64,000 nt of DNA from Dipylidium caninum. Taxonomy: Eukaryota > Platyhelminthes > Cestoda > Cyclophyllidea > Dipylidiidae. Below the pieces are notes generated by a model. It did no database searches. It saw nothing but the letters and a program-made list of their open reading frames with translations, and was not told the DNA's origin. Shown here piece by piece: positions 1 to 12,500 of the stretch. The position numbers were made by a program, and so were the translations under genes. The number at the start of each line of letters is the position of its first letter. Position 1 is the first letter of the stretch. The stretch lies in NCBI GenBank assembly GCA_017562135.1, contig QEYB01001046.1, positions 3,410,001-3,474,000 on the forward strand. The letters are read 5' to 3'.

Positions 1-2824
1 CGCCGTCCCGTTTTCATGACGGCGAAATTCCCTTGCAATGATTATGGTAAGAGGGGCTGTTTAATGATTATATTCCACGAGCGACTTCATTCAGATTCCC
101 GAGGCAGCCTGCATCAGCCATTTAGTACCAGTTTCAGCCACGGGAGGATCCGAGCGGGAGCGCTACACTCTAATTCGCAGCCGAATAGAGAAAAGGTAAT
201 AGTAAAGTTGTTACCTCGCCCGTCTAACTCAAAGCCATTTGATTCTCCCCCCCCCCTCCTTGTGCACACTATTTTTAGTGTTTTCTTCGGAGTATGTAAC
301 CTTATGCCTTCGGTCTCGCTATAAAATTACCTACAAAGGCGATTTTTGAGGACCCTAACTTCTAACCCGGCCGAGGCAGGCCAAGGTATAAGTTTCTTAT
401 CCCGTCCCCCGAGGCGTGGTGTCCCCATTATTTGCTTCTCTCATGGCTAGTCAACGAAGATGGGGCATCAGTGACATTGTCTTCTCCTCCTCTTTCTACG
501 GCGTGGGATGGCAGCTTAGACTTCTTTTACAATAACACCATACTGAAGGAATTATTCGGCAGGGGAAGAAAAAGGCAGTTCTTCATTTGAATTTTTGACT
601 GTTTATCGGCTGTACGCAGTCCGAAGCATCACACGTGTCTGCTAAACAGCCTTTTCTTACTCAACGCAAAGAATGCTGATTGTACACGAGTTGAGGTTAT
701 CAATAAATAAATCTTTCCTAAAGCTGGCTGTGGTAAGTAGGGGAAAGAGTGAGGGCGCCACGCAAATCGCAAGACTAATGCAACCTCCGAGGTGCAGGCC
801 TGCAGGCAGTGACACTTCTTTTGTTTTTACCTCCTCCTTTTCCAGTAGAAGCGGTTTTCCGACGGAAACGACTCCACCTATATTACTGCCACGGAAGCAG
901 CTTATCAGAGGTATCTTGTCCAGGTGAGGGGCGGAAACTGGAGTCACGCAGGAGAGCATCGTCCTATCGCTCGCGCCCCGCCGGTGTCCAACACAAGGAA
1001 GGCGGCACCTCCACTCCCCTTAGATCAAGAATCTATCCAAATGCAGGTTCGCTTAAATGGCATTGTGATGGTGTCGTGTGGAGGAAGGAAAGTAATGTGA
1101 AGACACGGAGAGCTGTCACTTGAAATTTTAACTAAGAAAAGGTCGCCATAGATATATTTCATTTGTTAATTTGTGTTGTGGTAAAAATGGGACACGGAAA
1201 ATAAATTATTCAAGAGACGCGCACAGCACAAGGGGGCGGAAGGGGTGTCTGGATGGCCGATCGTCTAGTTGATAAAAGGTGTAATTAATGCACCTGATTC
1301 ATTACAACGGGGGCATTTGTCCATGCGAAAACAGCCCAACCGCGGAGTTCAGAATCGGCCACATCCACTAATTCAGTCCGCGCATAAACCGCCGATTTGT
1401 GATGGAGGAGATTTCACCCGCCACGGATAAGTGACAAAAAAGTTCTCTTAAGTGATCATCTGCCTCCATGTGTAAGACTTATGAGTGTCCGAAGGTGGTG
1501 AAAGCAAATCGTTCTCTGAAGCTCTCAACACCTCAACCACGCTGCACTCAAAAACTGACAATCGTAATGCGGGTGATTAGAACTGGTAGAGACACCTTTA
1601 AGATCATAAGGAAGCCTTCTTGCCCACCTTCTGAGAAAAGCGAGCTTAGTTCCACAATTTCTCCTGTTACCCACTCCCCATCACATAATATACCCCGAGA
1701 AAACAGACGTCTTCAAAGCTTGTTTCAATGTTAGACAAGAAAAGGAGGACTTCGGGCAGGATCTCGACTGACCTAAGAAAGCCGCACTCCGGACCATTGC
1801 GATTGGCGAAAATGCGGACGAAGGGACACGAAAGACCACAGGTGAACGCATGAAATAAAAGGCAAACTCCGTCGTCTGTCCACTGCCCTTCTTTACCAGG
1901 AGTTTGCATAAGATAGTAGTCGCAAACTTTGAGCAAAAAATTGGATATTGTTTGTTAAGGATATTTTCTGTCTAATAAGTGACACCGTTGCAGTGAGCGA
2001 ACCACTTTTTGTTACATCCAGTCGTTTGTCATGAATCAAGAGAGACATCGTTAAGGCTGAGTGTCACTAGTCAAAAACAAGTCTCGTCACGCAGCTCTCC
2101 CAAAGACTAGGGACTTTTAGCAGACTACTGGCCTGCTCCAACGCAATCCGTGCGGACTCCTGGTTGAGGAGTCTCGGCGTACAGAAGGGCGGCAATGATA
2201 GTTGGGTGGTACATGACGAAACTTCAGGGAAAAGTGGTTGCTACTGAGGGGAAGTTATGGCATGTCAACATTAATGAACCAAATTTGCCGTACAACAGCT
2301 ATTACCCGGCGGGTTTTTAAAGTGACCCCGCCGAAAGAGCTACTAATGTATACGATTAAGAATAAGTTGGGGACGAAATTTCGAGTTCGTCAAGGCCAAG
2401 TAAGCACGATTTCTCTTTTTTAGCTCAAATCATTGTTGGGAACCTGTCACATCTGGTTGCGTTTGATTTCGTATTTTTCGCTCACACCGAAATGGTCGCC
2501 ACAGGGGCGTTCCATGATTTGTGAAAATGAAGCTCTCGCTTTCCACTCGTGGACCTCTTCTCCGTAAAATTCAGGTGGTCGGGGTTGGCAATCATGTTGG
2601 TATGTTGACAGGCATGCCGCCTGCTGCCAAGTGGAGGGCACTGCACCGCGACTGGGCGAGGGAGTCCCGGTTTCACCTTGCCTCGCATTGCTTCTCTCGT
2701 CACCTCCCCCTTCCCCCCTCTCCCCACCTCTCTCCTCCTTCCCCGCCAGCGCTGGTCTAACTGGAAATAAGCCGGGCTCCAGTCAGCCAGTTGCTATCGC
2801 GACGCTCGACTTCGCCTGTTTGAT

Positions 2825-2870
2825 TTGCGAGCAGGTCTCGGACGCAGTTGCGAGCAGGTCTCGGACGCAG
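2825..2870. repeat. Tandem duplication, 2 x 23 bp
   Basis: Two perfect head-to-tail copies of a 23-bp unit occupy 2825-2847 and 2848-2870, and five bases of a third copy follow. The unit is GC-rich and its core is gagcaggtctcggacgcag. It looks like a replication-slippage product in non-coding DNA. Confidence 0.9.
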
Positions 2871-4078
2871 TTGCGCCCTCTTCTCGTGCACTTGCCATCA
2901 ACAAAATTTTGGGAATAATAGAAATCTTGCGCGAAGTGTGGAGCAGTATAGAGCTCGGCACGGGAATGACGGAAATGGTGAAGGGGAGCGCAGCTCCTAA
3001 CAACCTGCATTTTGATGTTATAATTATTGCCTCTCCTGCCAACAATCAGGGGTTAGCAGGCTTACTACATGCAGGAGTGAGGCGGAGAGTAGAAATTGTT
3101 GACAGCTTTTTGAGTATTTGAGCGTGGCCGAGGCAGCCCGTACGAGACACAAATTATAAGAGGGTAGTTTTTTGCCATGACGCCTTAAAACGCCATGATA
3201 TCACCTGTAAGGATAGTGAAGAACCATTATGACCGACATTTTTCACGACTTACTTCACTGCACCGACGATCAAGTTTCACTGCATTTATTCCATAACAGA
3301 GCGCCAGTGAGACGAGGCTATTTGGAGGCTAACAAGATGTACTTTTTTGACCCATCGAAGAAATCCAGAGGATATTAATCTGTTTCTGATCGGTGAGTAT
3401 TCGCCTGTACGCATCCCGCGGGATATTTACTTCTCACGAATGCAAAACTTGACTTGAAGTGGGTGGATATCCTATTCCCTCTTGATGCCACAGCACGTCT
3501 ATTAGGGGGCTCCACACGGGAAAAGGCAACGCAACCAAAATTTGTGAGGGAGACAAAGAAATGCGGTCAGAAATGGCAACCATAGGAAGATTCAAAAAAC
3601 GTTTCAACAATGGCAGAGAGGGAATCTCGCTACTAAACACAATTCGGGAGCAATGAGGAAGCGTCCGTCCTTAACTAAACCGAGTGGGTTTCGTCCTTCC
3701 ACGACGTCACGGATTCCGCCTTCAACTATACCTCGTTTTAGTGTGGACCGAGTGTCGAGAATGCAAATGAAGTGGTTTTGAATAATGATGAGGATGCCGG
3801 ACGCTAGGAGGGAACAAATTCAGAACACACGAGCACCCATTCGTGCGCAAGTAGAGAGAAAGTACTGGACCAAAAATGTCATTTTTGTGGATCCTAACCA
3901 AGCCAATCGGGCCAACAACTTCACCCACCGACCACCGGCCTGCTCTCGAGTGCCTCACTTCGAATGGTAATTACCAACCTTTACCCCACTCCCGGTGTCC
4001 AAGCGTTCCCCCCTCGAAACCCCATCTGCCCCTTCACTTTTTCTTCACCTCGCTGTAAGACCGAGACCACTACACTAA

Positions 4079-4136
4079 GCTCTCTCTCCCCTTCTCCTCC
4101 TTCCAACGCTCTCTCTCCCCTTCTCCTCCTTCCAAC
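4079..4136. repeat. Tandem duplication, 2 x 29 bp, pyrimidine-rich
   Basis: Two identical 29-bp copies (4079-4107 and 4108-4136) are almost pure pyrimidine on the plus strand. They lie about 115 bp beyond the donor of the cadherin exon, inside its presumed intron. Read on the minus strand they form a purine-rich tract. Confidence 0.9.
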
Positions 4137-4251
4137 GCCTTTACTGCCCACCATCAACAGATTGGCATCGGTATCTGCCCGTGCTCATGAACAAGGTCAG
4201 GAAGCGCAAGCTGATGTTGACAACTTTTAAGGCGAAATCGGGGCTACTCAC

Positions 4252-6306
4252 CCGAATCTTCGAGAAGTGGCCCTCTTCAATGGTAAATTCGTAGGATTGG
4301 TGCTCAAATTCAGGTGCACAATCGTTAATATCCTCAATCAGGACAATGACTTCGGCCATTGCGACATTAACTCTTCCCCCGCAAGAACTCCTGTTGCCGC
4401 CGGCGCAGTCAGTAGCTTCCACTGTTAGGTTGATTGTTTTCATTGACTCCCTGTCGAACACCGCACCACTTCTCAGTTGGCCAGATTTCTCGTCTAACAG
4501 TATCATTGGGTCGTGGTCCATTTGATGAAGGCGGTCAACAAAGCGATAGCGCACCTCTGCCATTTCGCCACTGTCAGCGTCGGATGCATGAACCTTGAGA
4601 ATAGGCGTATGAATGGGAAGACCCTCACTGATTCGGGCGTAATAAACGGGCTTTTCAAAGACTGGTGGAGAGTCATTAACGTCCTCCAAACGCACCGTGA
4701 GGTGGTGTTTAGTCGAGAGGACTGGCTGACCAGAATCATGACAAATAATAGTTATTCCATGGGTACTTTTGGTCTCGTGGTCTAGAGGCTTTGTGGTGAC
4801 CAGTTTGAAGAGATTACGTAAGGCAGAGTGCAGAGACTGAACTGCGAAGAAGGAGTTTGTGGTCGAACAGTAGGGCATGGAAGCTCCGTTTTGAAACGCT
4901 CCCTCGGAACCGCCCCTTTCATCGGCGTCGGTCATGGTAATGGTAGCTACCAGCGTTCCCACGGGTGCGTCCTCACGAATGTAGAATTCGCCCTTCGAAA
5001 TGGATCTATGCAGGGGTGATTGAATTGAGATGACTGGGGCATTGTCATTGACGTTCACCAAATGAACACGCAACTTCATTTCGGCGATATGGGCTTGATC
5101 GGTGACTTCTATGGGGATAATGTAGCCATATTCACTGGAAAATAGCGGACCCGCGGAATCTCGACTACTGGGCAAAAGGGGAGCAGCTTCGTAGTCCACG
5201 TCGCCTGAGATTAACACGGAGCCAGTTCGGATATCGACACTAAAGAGGCGTTGCACTTCACCAGAAGCCGTTGAACCCATTCGATACTCTAAACGAGTAG
5301 CGTCCGAAGGATCGTCATCCAATGCGACAGCGGTATAGATCTTTGTACCTACGGCAGTATTTTCAGGGATTTCCACTAGTGGATCATTTTGCTGAAAGTA
5401 CGGTGCATGATCGTTGATATCAGTAACACGGATAGTCACACTTAGACTGCCGGTTAGTTGCGGAGATCCTCCATCTGTAGCGATAAGGAGAAAGTAGTAT
5501 GCTGCCTGCTTTTCTCTATCCAAATCGGCTTTAACTTTGATTCCGAGAGAAAATTTGTATGGCATATCCGGCGAACGCTCAACCATTTCACTAGAAAGTT
5601 CAAATGCATCAACTCCAAGGTTGCGACTCGCTGGCTCGTGATCCTGAGGTTCTCGAGAAATGAGCAAGTAACTTTGAACAGTATTTTCGGGACCTTGATC
5701 AGGATCTACTGCTTCAGGGAGTTGAAATTTCCTCCCAAACACAGTGTGTTCCGGTATCTCGAGCTCTAACTTGTCTGGTGACCAAGCTGGGGGATTGTCA
5801 TTCAGATCATTGACGTATACAACGACGTGAATAAGCGGATGTTCTTGGGAATGTGGTGACATAGGAAGCCGCTGTCGCTGGTCCATCACGAGCATTTTAA
5901 TACTGCAACTGGGATATTGTACATCAGACAGATTGGGCAGGAGCACGTCATGAAATGTGGGAATGGGTTGGTGGGGTACACTGCGACTAGGGCAGCAGGT
6001 TCCCGTCTCTTTGCACAAACTCTCCCGATCAATCCGTTGTCTCACGGTGATCACACCACTGGTTCTATTGAGGTTCACGAAACGCAGTTCAGTAAGAGGA
6101 ACAAAATTGACGTCTCCTAAGTTCAAGGTATCTATGGCCAACTTCTCCGCCAGGTTGCCAATTCGAGTCCCGATGGGTAACTCCTCGTTGATGATGAAGG
6201 CCACACTAGCCTTTGGGGCGTCTATACAGCCAATGCGGTGGAGACAAAGGAAGAAGACGACAATTATAAGGGAGACGGCGAGGGCGAAGAATACCTGAGA
6301 AGGCAT
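4252..6306 (-). CDS. Protocadherin-type cadherin, 5' coding exon (partial)
   Basis: Calcium-dependent adhesion receptor at the cell surface. The exon encodes 685 residues from an ATG at 6306. Residues 1 to about 29 form a signal peptide with a long hydrophobic core. Five cadherin repeats follow, each closed by a linker motif: NDLNDNPP near 167, TDINDHAP near 295, VNVNDNAP near 418, EDVNDSPP near 541 and EDINDCAP near 658; a sixth repeat then begins. Calcium-site motifs (DPDQG, DADERG, DADSGE, LDRE/LDHE/FDRE) are present. The exon ends at a consensus donor (cgg|GTGAGT, 4252/4251), so the rest of the ectodomain, the membrane segment and the tail lie outside the window. The open frame extends 74 codons further upstream through CG-rich repeats. 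I chose 6306 because the signal peptide begins there. One huge 5' exon holding many repeats is typical of protocadherins. Confidence 0.92.
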
Positions 6307-6344
6307 ATCATCCGTTGAATGCGACCGGCACGCCAAGGTAAAGC

Positions 6345-6500
6345 AAATACTGTGCACGTGCGCGTGCGCGTGGATGGGAGCGCATGGCGGATTAGCATTC
6401 AGACGTGCGTGCGCCGCACTCGTGCGCCCGTGCTGCCTGCGCGCGCACGCACGCGCGCACTCAGATGTCAATGCGCGCACGTGATAGGTGCTGACGAAGC
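6345..6500. repeat. Alternating purine-pyrimidine (CG/CA) tract upstream of cadherin start
   Basis: This stretch is dense in gcgtgcgc, gcgcgcacgcacgcgcgcac and similar alternating CG/CA runs, a composition known to favour left-handed Z-DNA. It starts about 40 bp upstream of the protocadherin ATG, so it falls in the promoter or 5' UTR region. It also accounts for the His/Ala/Arg-rich open-frame extension ahead of the signal peptide. Confidence 0.75.
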
Positions 6501-9500
6501 GGTTCGTGTGCGCGTGAACAGGACTCAACAGGGCCTACCAGCCGTCGCCATCGCTCGCTTCCGGTCCATCCAGGCCGAGCGCACTCGGGGCTGTTTCCCA
6601 CGCGGAAAAAACACAACTCGTCCACTTATGTCCCTAAAGGGACCATTTCTCGAAGTCCCAAGTTTTGCCCAAGGATTCAACTCGCAATTGGAGCAAACTT
6701 ATGAGAATGATAACAGTAATCGTCATAGTAATAGCAACAGTAAAATTTGTATGCTGGCCATTTCCAGATGGTTGTCTGATCGCTGTATGAGGTAGAATCT
6801 CGGTATGGGTGAAAGGTTTTACTATGACGGAGAGATCTTCTTCCCGGGAATAAAATTAAGCCCGTGATGACAATGTGAAACTTTAGCAAATTGTTTAAAT
6901 CCATTGAAGTGCAGTAGAATTCACAGCTCTGTCCCCAGCCTTTCTTCCTTGGGTAAGATAATCGTTGGAGGAGAGCAAATTAAGTGTAGGAAAGTTTGTT
7001 TCTTGTTACTCAGCCCAGTCATAGCGCTCTTTTGACTGACAGAAAGTTAGTTTTATTTTTCAGCAGCTAAAACATATAATGAGGACTTCCTATAGATACT
7101 TGGCTGCAGAGTGCCATCATCGACTCCGTGAAATTCTCCCTCTCCTGCTCCTTCACGTTAGTCTCATCAGTTCCAAGATGTTCCACACTTGGCTCTTCGT
7201 CTTTCTACGTGAACCAAAATAAACAACCTTCTATCCTGTGGTTAAACTTGTTTTTCTCTCCACACTGATGCCCAAGAGGCTTGACGTGGAAACGGGTTGG
7301 AGAAGGATCTCGTGCCCGCTCTCTTAGCCATTGCTGTTGCGGTGTCGTGACTGGTGGGTAAGAGGACAGAAAGATGCGTGTTCGTACATCAGAGAGACAC
7401 ATTAGGACTAAAATGTTCTCTTTCCCATTTGTTTTCGTATGAATCTGTAACGTCCTCTTATTTTTAAGAAGTAGCGTTAACGTGTGTTCATGCATGTTGT
7501 GGATCGACAGGGTCCCGAATTTTCTCTCGATATCTTCGTGTGTCCACCCTTATGTTTGTTAAGTGTCGTCGCTTATGTCACGGTTGTGGATGACCCAGGC
7601 CGGAGAAGAGGCGGTTAGTCGAAAAAAATCCTATCTACAGGATGCCGTAAAAAAACGGTGCCCCATCAACGTCTTCGTATATATTCCTAAACGAATGAAA
7701 TTGGAGACAATTGAGTTGCTGCAGACGTACCCCAAGTAGGCAAAACGTTGACCTTTCCCTGGGTCCCTCTTGTCAAAACTCCGTTCCTCTTCCGCTTCTG
7801 TTAGGGACAGAAACAAGTCCGTCATAGAAGAAGAATAAGAAGAAGAAAATGAAAAGGAATGACGACAATTTAGTGTCCTCCTGAGGTTATCTACAGTGTA
7901 ATACGGCCTCCGCGAGGGCATACGTCTATGGAGGTGAACACCTCCGTTTCCTCTTTGGTGAAAATGTCCTCAAACTACTGGAGTTGTCTAAAAACACTGA
8001 AAATTCTGTCCTCCAGACAAGAATATGGAGTTATGACTCGGCACTGGAAAAGTCGTTTAAAGCGCTGACGGCAGACTATCTGCGTCAATTAACGTTCCCT
8101 TGTTCAAAGGACTGAGTTAATTAAAGGTAGGAGTCTACATACGGTCCACGAGGGGACAATCCACTCGCCATCGTCTGGAGTCCACATTATCACAAGGCGA
8201 TGCACGCAAAATTCGCAGGTTGTGATGCAAGTGAAATGCCACCGTGGTTAGATTGTGGGTCGCAACACATTTTCCTCTGTTAACTAATGAAATATGAGGT
8301 TTAATCAAGGAAGCAGGAAATAAGCCCACAGAAAGTTCTCTTCTGATTCATCACATACGATGGTATTACAATAGGTCGGAAGTCGGTGTCATGGGAACAA
8401 TCGTCAGCGCTTTTTGCCCACATCGACAGAATCTTTTGTGGTGGGTTGAGTGCCACCTGAAGTGTCGTTACTCTACCAGTGCCAGTCCTAAGATTAAAGG
8501 CGATTAAAAATGGTAAATAATCACCTCAGAATTGTGTCGCTAAATTGGGATCTTGCGTATTAGTGCAAAAGTGTTTTCTGCAATCTCCTCACGTCTTCAC
8601 CGTCATAGATCATCAGTTGTGGCAATTTAACCGTTTGTCTCAGAGTGTTTGGGCACCATGAGGAGAGACGGCGTGAGGGAGGATGCCATTTCAGCAACAA
8701 TACGGATGCTACGTTGTTCTGCGTCAGTTAGTCGCACATATTTTCTTCTCCACAAGTTTTACTTATTTTGACGGAATTGAATGATAATAAGAGTAGTAAC
8801 AAGAGACAGAGAACGGCCTTCATTGCACCAGAACGGCCGTTGGTAAAACTTTCCCTTTAATCCACCCTTTCTAACAACGAACGAAATGCTCCTACGGCGC
8901 TTGTCGTGGACTCGGTGTCTATTATATTACTGGCCGAGAACCTCTGTACTCTGCGATTTACCGCCTACAAGAGGAGTGGAAAAAAATTGGAGGCCTAAAA
9001 TTCCCCGTGGATGGTGAGAGTTAATTACGAAAGATTGGACTCGGTCACGTCAATGAAGACAGTAGGGCGAAGAACGTGTCCGGGAGGCCTTTATCCGCAG
9101 CGTTTATCTTTTCACTGCTTTCAACTACATCCACCGAAAGACTCACGAGCTACTGTTCAACGACTTAACATAACATCGCGTGGCACCACCCGCCTTTCCC
9201 GACGACAGAACGATGGCCTTTCACGAGGAAAGACTCGTCGTAGCCGCTAACTGAGCAAACCACAAAGCACCAATCCATGTGGCGATGCGCTCACTTTATA
9301 CATTGATCGGGCCTCTCCATCGCCTAATTTGGCGACTTTACGGGTATTTTTTATCTGCCCCCGAAAACAGGGTCCTGTAGCCACTGGCGAGGAAGTTGTT
9401 TCCTCAACAAACAGCGCTCATCTTTTCGAAATGGCAGCCCAAAATCACACGACAAAAGCAATGGACACCACACTGAGGATGATCCTCTATGCAACGAAGT

Positions 9501-12500
9501 GGGCAGAAGAGGACTCCTCCTCCTTTTCTTCAAGGCTGGGACGGAGAGGGTGACCGAGAAACCTTACAAATTAGTATTAGGACAAGAAGGCGGAGAGGAG
9601 GTTGGCGAAAACTCGCGGTTTTGTGCGGCTCAGACGGGGGCTAATTTGTGATGATGAAGAGAGGAGCTTATGAAATTACCACGCAGTTCTGGCAGATCAG
9701 GAAGGGGAAACTATAGAACAAAGGGGTTGCAGAAAATGCGGTAGAAACCAAGGTGACATTTTTGATTAAGCATGGTAGAGAAGTGTATGGAGAGTTTCAC
9801 AACGCAGGCTGCCTCCATTCTCGCAGCTACCCGTTACCGGAATTCCTTCGTGCTGCTCAAGTCTTCCGATGAAGTTAAAAGTATATTTATCTTAAAGGCG
9901 GGATCCTCGCAAATAATAAGGAGTCAGCCAAACATTGCAGTTAGTTGCAGTGCTAACTGTTCCCGACATACCTCCCTACCATCCAAAATTCCGGTCGCAT
10001 TAAAAATTCCTTTTCCCGTGCCTAGAAACACTCGAGTTCAGCCTCTATGTGAGCCACTCCTTCGCATGCAATTGGCTCATAACTCCTCAAACATTATTTC
10101 AGCCAAATAAAGAGCGAATAAATAGCTATTTTGCCCAATTCACATAAAGCCTTCGCTGAAGGTAGAAAACGTGAAGACTCCGCTCAAGGGGTTTAAAAGA
10201 ACGCGGGGCTTGAAGTGACACAAATTTTGAACTTCACCTCACTAGTTCCCATTACCGTTGTAACCGAGCGAGAACTCACAGCTACAAAATATACGTACTA
10301 AAGTTTGGTGACGTCCGGGCTATCAACACTGTGCTCGCTGTCGTTAATGCTCGCAACTGCACACCCGTGTTCGCTGGTCGCGTTCGGGCGAATTCACAAG
10401 TCCGTAACGAACTGATGGACTTGTGATGACCATTGTTGACTTAGTCTTTTTCCCTGGCGAGGGACGAGGTGGTGACCACCATTTCCCCCTGATTGTACTC
10501 CCAAATGGTGCATGTGATTAAACATTTATAGTCTATCAACGTTCTTCCTATGACCAGTGTCTGCAAGGCCTTTCCAAATGGCGAACATAATTAACCACAT
10601 AGTGATTGGTCGCCTTAACAACAAACCAGTTCCTCTGGGTTACTGAGCTGTTTTGAATAGTTGTACATCTGGAAGCAGTACACGTCTTGCCGGGATCTCG
10701 TGGGCTTCATGTTAATTCACAGTTTCGGGCATGTGAAAGTTGGGCCCGCTCATCTCCTCACCCATTTTTCCCACCTTTCTCGAAATTGCCGTAATCTCAG
10801 GTCGGAGTTGACCGATGGTGGATATCCGAGAGAACCACTCTTTGCTTTACGGCACAGTACACCGGTCTTGACATGAAGCACCCTCCTTAAGTGCATGTCT
10901 AAAGCAATGATTAACTCAAACGGCCCACGTGTGGCTCTTTCAAACTTTTGGGAGGGTTGAAGGTGAATCAGTAACGTCATACCGAAGATGAAGATGACGG
11001 CCTCTGAAAGAAGTCGAGGAAGACGGTACGAAACAGCAAGCCAATAATTTTATAGCGACGGATAATTTCCAGTGATGTTGGTAATGAATGTTCTGATACT
11101 TTTGGCTGATAAGCTGAAAACTGCCGAAGTTTGCACCTCAGACAGAGGCATCGCGGAAGGGCGATTCAATGTGCATCCGTTTTAAGGCAAAAACGCATTT
11201 ATGCTGCAGGGGCTGAGAGACGACATCCCTCGACTGCGTTCTGTTACAACTACCGGCGAAGTTATTCAATGCATGCGCTTCGAGATTTGCGGACGCAAGT
11301 GGTATTGCTCAGAAATGAGACATGAGCTGGCCCACCACATTCACTCGGAGCACCGAGTCTTCTTGGCCTCTGGCAGTATGTGGCGAAATGCCCGACCGTG
11401 ATTATCTCCCGGTACCGGAAGTGCTTTACTACCTCAATAACTGCCGAATCGGTCTTTCATTGCTGCATTGTCTCGAAGAAGGTACTCTATTCAGAAAGAA
11501 CAATGAGGCATTAATTGAGCTTAACTTGGAAGCACGGCCTTGCCTCACTCGTCGTTTGTGTCTCGCACCGCCTAACATGGCCGTTCGCAGGAGGCAGAAT
11601 TCGCCGTGCACCTATGGTCGTGCTCAAGCCCTACTGGAGAGATGACCACGTCCGTGGCACCCACTTCGCTGTTGCGGACTCGATTCCCGCCTGCAAGTGA
11701 GCAGCAGGGCTGGCGCAAAATCTAAAAGTCAAGCAAAGGTTTTTTTGCGTTTCTTCCAAATGCTGTGGGTCTTGCGAAAAACAAACGCCTCCCTACTTTT
11801 AAGAGTTGAAACCTATTTGCTTTCTTCCGTATTGAACCTCCCAAACTCTTCACAGTCGACTGGAGAGCTAAAGATTTGGGTGGGATGTGGCGTCTCTACA
11901 TGCACGCCAACTCCGCTCCCACATGAATTCAGCCGAAAGTGTTAACATTCGAAGTAAAGAAATTCCCCAGGTTCTTAATAGCTGGGACTTTTGACCTTTA
12001 GGCCTTTATTTCCCTCTGTATTTATGATAATGTCTCGTTATATGCAAAATATCCCGCCAAATTCCTATGCTACACCCTTTCGGTTTTGCTGTACCTCTCG
12101 CATACTGCAGTTTTCACAGATACCTCCCTCCCGTGTCACACGAAATTCCGCCATGTCAGCCAATAAGATAGCGATGTGAGGCGGCGCCGGCAAGTTAACG
12201 AAGGACAGGTTCCGTGTCCTCCTTCTTCCAAAAGCTACACACAATGGCTATTTAAGTATGTGAAGGGTATTTGTCTGATCAAAGAGATAATAATGTTGGC
12301 CGCAAGCATAGATCGAGGGTGTGAAAAGTTTGTTTTTCCCCTACGGACTTATCTCCCGTTCCCAGTGCTCCCAGCGTCCGTCGGGCTAACTTCAAAGTTA
12401 GGCCTGAAAATGGCCGCTACTGCTGCCGCCGATGCTTTAGGTGAGGCGGATAAAGCAGTGCGAAATTAAAAAGGATTGTCGATGCATTATTCAACAAAAG

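Larger units (their letters stand above)
1..4251. other. Non-coding stretch, probably protocadherin intron
   Basis: The cadherin exon that ends at 4252 on the minus strand has a strong splice donor at 4251 and stops inside a cadherin repeat, so this stretch is most simply the beginning of a long intron. I looked for a continuing cadherin exon (Asp-x-Asn-Asp-x-x-Pro or Leu-Asp-Arg-Glu type motifs) on the minus strand and found none. The short open frames here resemble nothing I know. The stretch does hold two small tandem duplications (2825-2870 and 4079-4136) and a pyrimidine-rich block around 2700-2760. Confidence 0.5.

Noticed and set aside
6307..6528. 74-codon upstream extension of the protocadherin frame
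   Set aside because: It is made by the CG/CA-rich tract (His, Ala, Arg), and it would bury the clear signal peptide that begins at 6306.
11650..11700. tRNA-like B-box sequence (gactcgattcccgc)
   Set aside because: No matching A box, acceptor stem or cloverleaf could be drawn around it.
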